From contig NZ_CP030117.1 in NCBI RefSeq assembly GCF_001039275.2, positions 1,066,001 through 1,130,000 of the forward strand: DNA of 64,000 nt, in the 5' to 3' direction. Both the position numbers and the translations under genes were made by a program. This DNA is from Brevibacillus brevis. Its GTDB lineage: Bacteria; Bacillota; Bacilli; Brevibacillales; Brevibacillaceae. How positions within the stretch are numbered: the stretch's first letter is position 1; the number at the start of each line of letters is the position of its first letter. Shown here piece after piece: positions 60,849 to 64,000 of this stretch. Below the pieces are notes generated by a model that saw only the letters and a program-made list of their open reading frames with translations, ran no database searches and was not told where the DNA came from.

Positions 60849-61532
60849 ATGGCACAACGCAAAGTACCTGTTGCCGACATCTTGGATAATTTGCAACAGC
60901 TTTATCCGGATGCGCACTGTGAATTGAATTATACAACCCCGTTTGAACTTCTCATTGCGACCATTCTTTCTGCCCAATGTACAGATAAACGGGTGAATGA
61001 GATTACGGCACCCATGTTCCAGCAGCTAAACCAGCCGGAGCATTACCTTCATTTGACACAGGAAGAAATGGAAGAGCATATAAAAGGGCTCGGGTTGTAT
61101 AAGAATAAGAGTAAAAACATTTTAGAGACCTGTAGAATCTTGTACGAAAAATACAATAGCGAAGTACCACAAACGCATGCCGAGCTCGAAGCATTGCCGG
61201 GAGTAGGGAGAAAGACTGCAAATGTCGTTTTGTCCAATGCATTCGGGATTCCTGCGATCGCAGTGGATACGCATGTATTCCGCGTAGGAAACCGGTTAGG
61301 CCTTGCGAATAGCGACAATGTGGATGAAGTGGAGCGTCAGCTCATGAAGCGTATTCCAAAAGAGAAGTGGACGGATGCGCATCATTGGCTAATCTGGCAC
61401 GGCAGACGTGTATGCTCGTCGCGCAATCCACAGTGCGGCAGCTGTACACTTCAATCCATGTGTAAGTTTGCACAGGCGGAAGCCAAAAAAGCCAAAAAAC
61501 CTGCAACCAAAAAGCCCGCAAAAGCAAAGTAA
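60849..61532 (+). CDS. nth: Endonuclease III
   Basis: Encodes 227 aa. It removes oxidised pyrimidines and nicks abasic sites. HhH motif LPGVGRKTANVVLSNAFG with the catalytic Lys, catalytic Asp in AVDTHVFRV, and 4Fe-4S Cys in CSSRNPQCGSCTLQSMC. The C-terminus is Lys/Ala-rich (KKPATKKPAKAK). GGGGGATATA precedes the ATG, a weak site. Confidence 0.94.
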   Translation: MAQRKVPVADILDNLQQLYPDAHCELNYTTPFELLIATILSAQCTDKRVNEITAPMFQQLNQPEHYLHLTQEEMEEHIKGLGLYKNKSKNILETCRILYEKYNSEVPQTHAELEALPGVGRKTANVVLSNAFGIPAIAVDTHVFRVGNRLGLANSDNVDEVERQLMKRIPKEKWTDAHHWLIWHGRRVCSSRNPQCGSCTLQSMCKFAQAEAKKAKKPATKKPAKAK

Positions 61533-61578
61533 AAACTTGATTTTCCACTTCTTTCTGTTCAAATCGAATGAATGGATA

Positions 61579-61626
61579 TTGACAGTTTTCGCCGACTAGA
61601 CGTACACTTATTTATAGTAATTCTAA
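61579..61626 (+). promoter_or_regulatory. perR promoter with Per box
   Basis: TTGACA (61579-61584), 18-nt spacer, TACACT (61603-61608). At 61612-61626 TTATAGTAATTCTAA matches the Per box TTATAATnATTATAA at 12 of 14 fixed positions, over the expected start site, indicating autorepression. Confidence 0.75.
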
Positions 61627-61685
61627 TCAATGACATTAGAGAAGCTTGTTCTTTTGTCTTGCGAAAGACTGTGGGGTGTAACAAG

Positions 61686-62120
61686 ATGGTACAACGTGTG
61701 GAGAAAGCTGTTGAAATCCTGAAGAATACAGGGGTTCGCATGACACCTCAGCGCCATGCAATTTTGACCTATTTGCTGGAAACGATGACCCACCCGACGG
61801 CTGACGAAATATATAAAGCCCTTGAAGGCAAATTCCCGAATATGAGCGTTGCAACGATTTATAACAATCTACGAGTCTTTAAAGATGCTGGATTGGTTAC
61901 AGAGCTCACTTACGGGGATGCGTCCAGCCGATTCGATGCCAATGTGGAAGAAGATCATTATCACGCGATCTGTTCCTCCTGTGGTGCGATCAGGGACTTC
62001 CACTTTCCGTATTTGCGGGATGCAGAAGTAGCTGCTTCCAAAGACATCGGCTTCAAAGTAACTGGACATCGTATGGAAGTTTATGGCGTTTGTGATTCCT
62101 GTCAAAAGAATCCCCACTAA
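61686..62120 (+). CDS. perR: Peroxide-responsive Fur-family repressor
   Basis: Encodes 144 aa; ATG 61686 follows GTGGGGTG. The wHTH ([34 protein letters not shown]) is followed by the metal-binding half: [20 protein letters not shown] with regulatory His/Asp, and CSSC ... CDSC zinc pairs. PerR senses peroxide through Fe-catalysed His oxidation. Placement downstream of gsaB and bcp, and the Per box, support PerR over Fur or Zur. Confidence 0.93.
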   Translation: MVQRVEKAVEILKNTGVRMTPQRHAILTYLLETMTHPTADEIYKALEGKFPNMSVATIYNNLRVFKDAGLVTELTYGDASSRFDANVEEDHYHAICSSCGAIRDFHFPYLRDAEVAASKDIGFKVTGHRMEVYGVCDSCQKNPH

Positions 62121-62139
62121 GAATGTATTTGATGGATGA

Positions 62140-62184
62140 GCACCTCCTGCTTGAATCGGATAATCCCGGTGATGCAGGGGGTGT
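62140..62184 (+). terminator. Hairpin after perR
   Basis: GCACCTCCTGC (62140-62150) pairs with GCAGGGGGTGT (62174-62184), two G-U pairs; the U-tract is weak. The 200 nt from here to 62391 have no gene. Confidence 0.6.
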
Positions 62185-62391
62185 TTGCTTTTGGGGGACA
62201 TAACCCTTTTTGTCGATATCTGTAACCTTTTGGCTTCTCGTACGTCTTTTTCTTGGTAGAGCTTGTCCGTGAATTACCAGAATACAAAAGGTTGTGAATG
62301 GATTGAACCAACGCTATGATCGAAATAATGAGTCAAATCATACAGCCCAAGTCAGAAGACAGGCTTATGGACCGGGAAGCAGGTGGAGATT

Positions 62392-64000
62392 ATGAGCAGG
62401 GAGTCGGGTAGAGTTCAGCGACCAAGAAGAAGGAAACGACGGGCTTTTCGCACGCTGTTTTTGTTAAGCTTTCTCTTGTTGGCCATCTTCGGCAGCATTT
62501 ACTGGTTTTTTGTGCTCCGTGCCTCAACTGAGCATGTGCAGCCGTATAATGGTGAGAAAAATGTGATTGTATACGAAGGCTCGCGAAAAGAGTCCACGTA
62601 TGTGTTGGAATCAGAGCAAATATTGTTGCCCTTTGATTTCATTAAAGAGAACATTGATCCTGCGATTTTTTGGGATGAGCCTACACGTTCCGTTATCGTT
62701 ACGACGAAGGATAAGGTGCTTCGGATGGAGAGCGGAGAAGTTGTCGCCTATCTGAACAAAAAACCTGTGGATTTACTCGTTCCGGTAAAAGAGGTGGACG
62801 GCACACGCTATGTCCCATTGGATCCATTGGAAAAGCTGTATCCTTATTCGTTTGAGCGAAAAGCAGACACGGGTGTCCTCGTCGTCGAAAAAGAGGGCTA
62901 CGAAATCCAGCAAGCAAAAGTAATCGCTGCCGAGGAAAAACAAGCAGTCCGTACCGGTTCTTCTCACCGAACCCCGATCGTAGCAGAGCTGACGTCAGGA
63001 GAGGTTGTTGACGTTCTTGGCAAAAAAGAAAACTGGTATCGCGTTTTGACGGCTTCGGGAGTAGGCGGATTCATTTCAGAGAAAAGTATTGAAATGACAG
63101 ATGTGCGCAAAGTCCAGCTAGAGCACACGACTGCTACCGGACAACAACACGCTGCTTGGAAGCCCGAGGGAAAGATCAACCTCGTATGGGAGCACGTCGT
63201 CAGTAAAAATCCGGATGTTTCAAAAATTGGTGCATTGCCAGGAGTAAATGTCGTTTCACCTACTTGGTTTGAAATGAAGGATGCAGAAGGAAATCTGTTG
63301 AACAGGGCCGATCCTGCGTACGTCAAATGGGCCCATAAAAGGGGCTACAAGGTTTGGGGGCTCGTTACAAACGGCTTTAATCCTGACTGGACCAAGTCTG
63401 TTCTCAGCAGCTATGACAAGCGAGATAAGTTAATTGCCCAACTCTTGTACTACGCTCATCTATACGATCTCGATGGCATCAACATCGATTTTGAGAACGT
63501 GTATTTAGAAGAGAAAGAGGAACTCGTTCAGTTTGTACGGGAGCTGACGCCGTATCTCCATCAGCAAGGACTGACCGTTTCCATAGATGTGACGATCAAA
63601 TCAAACGCGAAGCAATGGTCCATGTTCCTGGATCGAAAAGCTTTGGCCGAGGTCGTCGATTATGTTGCGGTGATGACGTATGACGAGCATTGGGCTGCGA
63701 GTCCAAAAGCGGGATCTGTCGCATCGTTGCCATGGGTGGAGCGAGGCTTGCAAGGAGTTTTGGAAGAAGTCCCTAACGAAAAACTGCTGTTGGGTGTACC
63801 TTTTTACACACGCTTGTGGACAGAAGCCAAGCAGGCTGATGGCACTGTGAAGGTTAGCTCCAAAGCTTATTCCATGACGAAAGCACAGGACTGGATCAAC
63901 GAGCGCAAACTGACGCCGGTTATGGATGAAGCTTCAGGTCAACATTACGTGGAGTATAAAGACCCGAAGGATGGCAACGTCTATAAAATGTGGATAGAAG
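62392..64000 (+). CDS. Glycoside hydrolase family 18 protein with SH3b domain (3' end outside the window)
   Basis: At least 536 aa, still open at the window edge. A basic cytoplasmic start (RRRKRRAFR) and a membrane anchor (TLFLLSFLLLAIFGSIYWFF) precede a copper-amine-oxidase-like N-terminal domain. A bacterial SH3 repeat (AVRTGSSHRTPIVAELTSGE) follows, then the GH18 barrel with the catalytic motif DLDGINIDFEN (Glu is the acid). MTYDEHW is conserved. Probably a wall- or spore-associated N-acetylglucosaminidase. AGGTGGAG precedes ATG 62392. Confidence 0.85.
   Translation, partial: MSRESGRVQRPRRRKRRAFRTLFLLSFLLLAIFGSIYWFFVLRASTEHVQPYNGEKNVIVYEGSRKESTYVLESEQILLPFDFIKENIDPAIFWDEPTRSVIVTTKDKVLRMESGEVVAYLNKKPVDLLVPVKEVDGTRYVPLDPLEKLYPYSFERKADTGVLVVEKEGYEIQQAKVIAAEEKQAVRTGSSHRTPIVAELTSGEVVDVLGKKENWYRVLTASGVGGFISEKSIEMTDVRKVQLEHTTATGQQHAAWKPEGKINLVWEHVVSKNPDVSKIGALPGVNVVSPTWFEMKDAEGNLLNRADPAYVKWAHKRGYKVWGLVTNGFNPDWTKSVLSSYDKRDKLIAQLLYYAHLYDLDGINIDFENVYLEEKEELVQFVRELTPYLHQQGLTVSIDVTIKSNAKQWSMFLDRKALAEVVDYVAVMTYDEHWAASPKAGSVASLPWVERGLQGVLEEVPNEKLLLGVPFYTRLWTEAKQADGTVKVSSKAYSMTKAQDWINERKLTPVMDEASGQHYVEYKDPKDGNVYKMWIE

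Overview
The window looks like a chromosomal segment of a spore-forming, low-to-moderate GC Firmicute, most likely Brevibacillus or a close Paenibacillaceae relative. The evidence is Bacillus-type gene families (LiaFSR, YneF, PrpE, FabL, YgaC/YgaD, GsaB, YugP, PerR), three T-box leaders, an FMN riboswitch, strong AGGAGG ribosome sites, and small YrzI-like sporulation-type ORFs. The genus is an inference from gene content; no rRNA or tRNA gene is seen.

Layout. 1-5.2 kb: LiaFSR-type envelope-stress module, a PrpE-like phosphatase, a cell-wall amidase and YneF with a 59-aa membrane protein. 5.2-7.6 kb: LysR regulator divergent from a Tet(L)-like MFS exporter. 7.6-9.9 kb: leuA behind two tandem leucine T-boxes. 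9.9-10.4 kb: a large nested inverted-repeat structure. 10.4-15 kb: TSUP permease, sodA, then a dioxygenase, ECF41 sigma factor and AhpD-like cluster with a recognisable ECF41 promoter, and an FMN-binding protein. 15-28 kb: a backbone ordered as in Bacillus (yfhP, mutY, fabL, ygaC, ygaD) mixed with a HAD phosphatase, a cluster of tiny minus-strand ORFs, a chemoreceptor and two MFS exporters. 28-36 kb: a tripartite tricarboxylate transporter (TctCBA) with a PrpF-like isomerase, a divergent LysR regulator and a second chemoreceptor.

36.8-43.9 kb: the most unusual part. It is a one-directional operon of two VgrG/late-control-D-like spike proteins, a PAAR-like DUF4280 protein, three accessory proteins and a C-terminal HExxH toxin domain fused to the second spike, followed by an overlapping putative immunity gene and a strong terminator. 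No sheath, tube, baseplate or ATPase gene is present in the window. The toxin tip and immunity gene are visibly A/T-richer than the rest.

44-64 kb: two NAD(P)-linked dehydrogenase/reductase genes, yugP, gsaB/hemL with an unlisted 46-aa gene behind it, a PP2C-like gene broken by an in-frame TAG, an ABC-2 exporter, a putative type I toxin (36-aa holin-like peptide), ribU under an FMN riboswitch, proS under a T-box, a HAD phosphatase, an ArsR-like regulator, bcp, an M42 peptidase, a methyltransferase, a cobalamin adenosyltransferase, an NAD-binding protein, nth, perR with its own Per box, and the start of a GH18 wall-hydrolase gene that runs off the window. The order yfhP-mutY-fabL-ygaC-ygaD-gsaB-bcp-perR matches the Bacillus subtilis chromosome, so the tricarboxylate and spike-toxin blocks sit as insertions in a conserved backbone.
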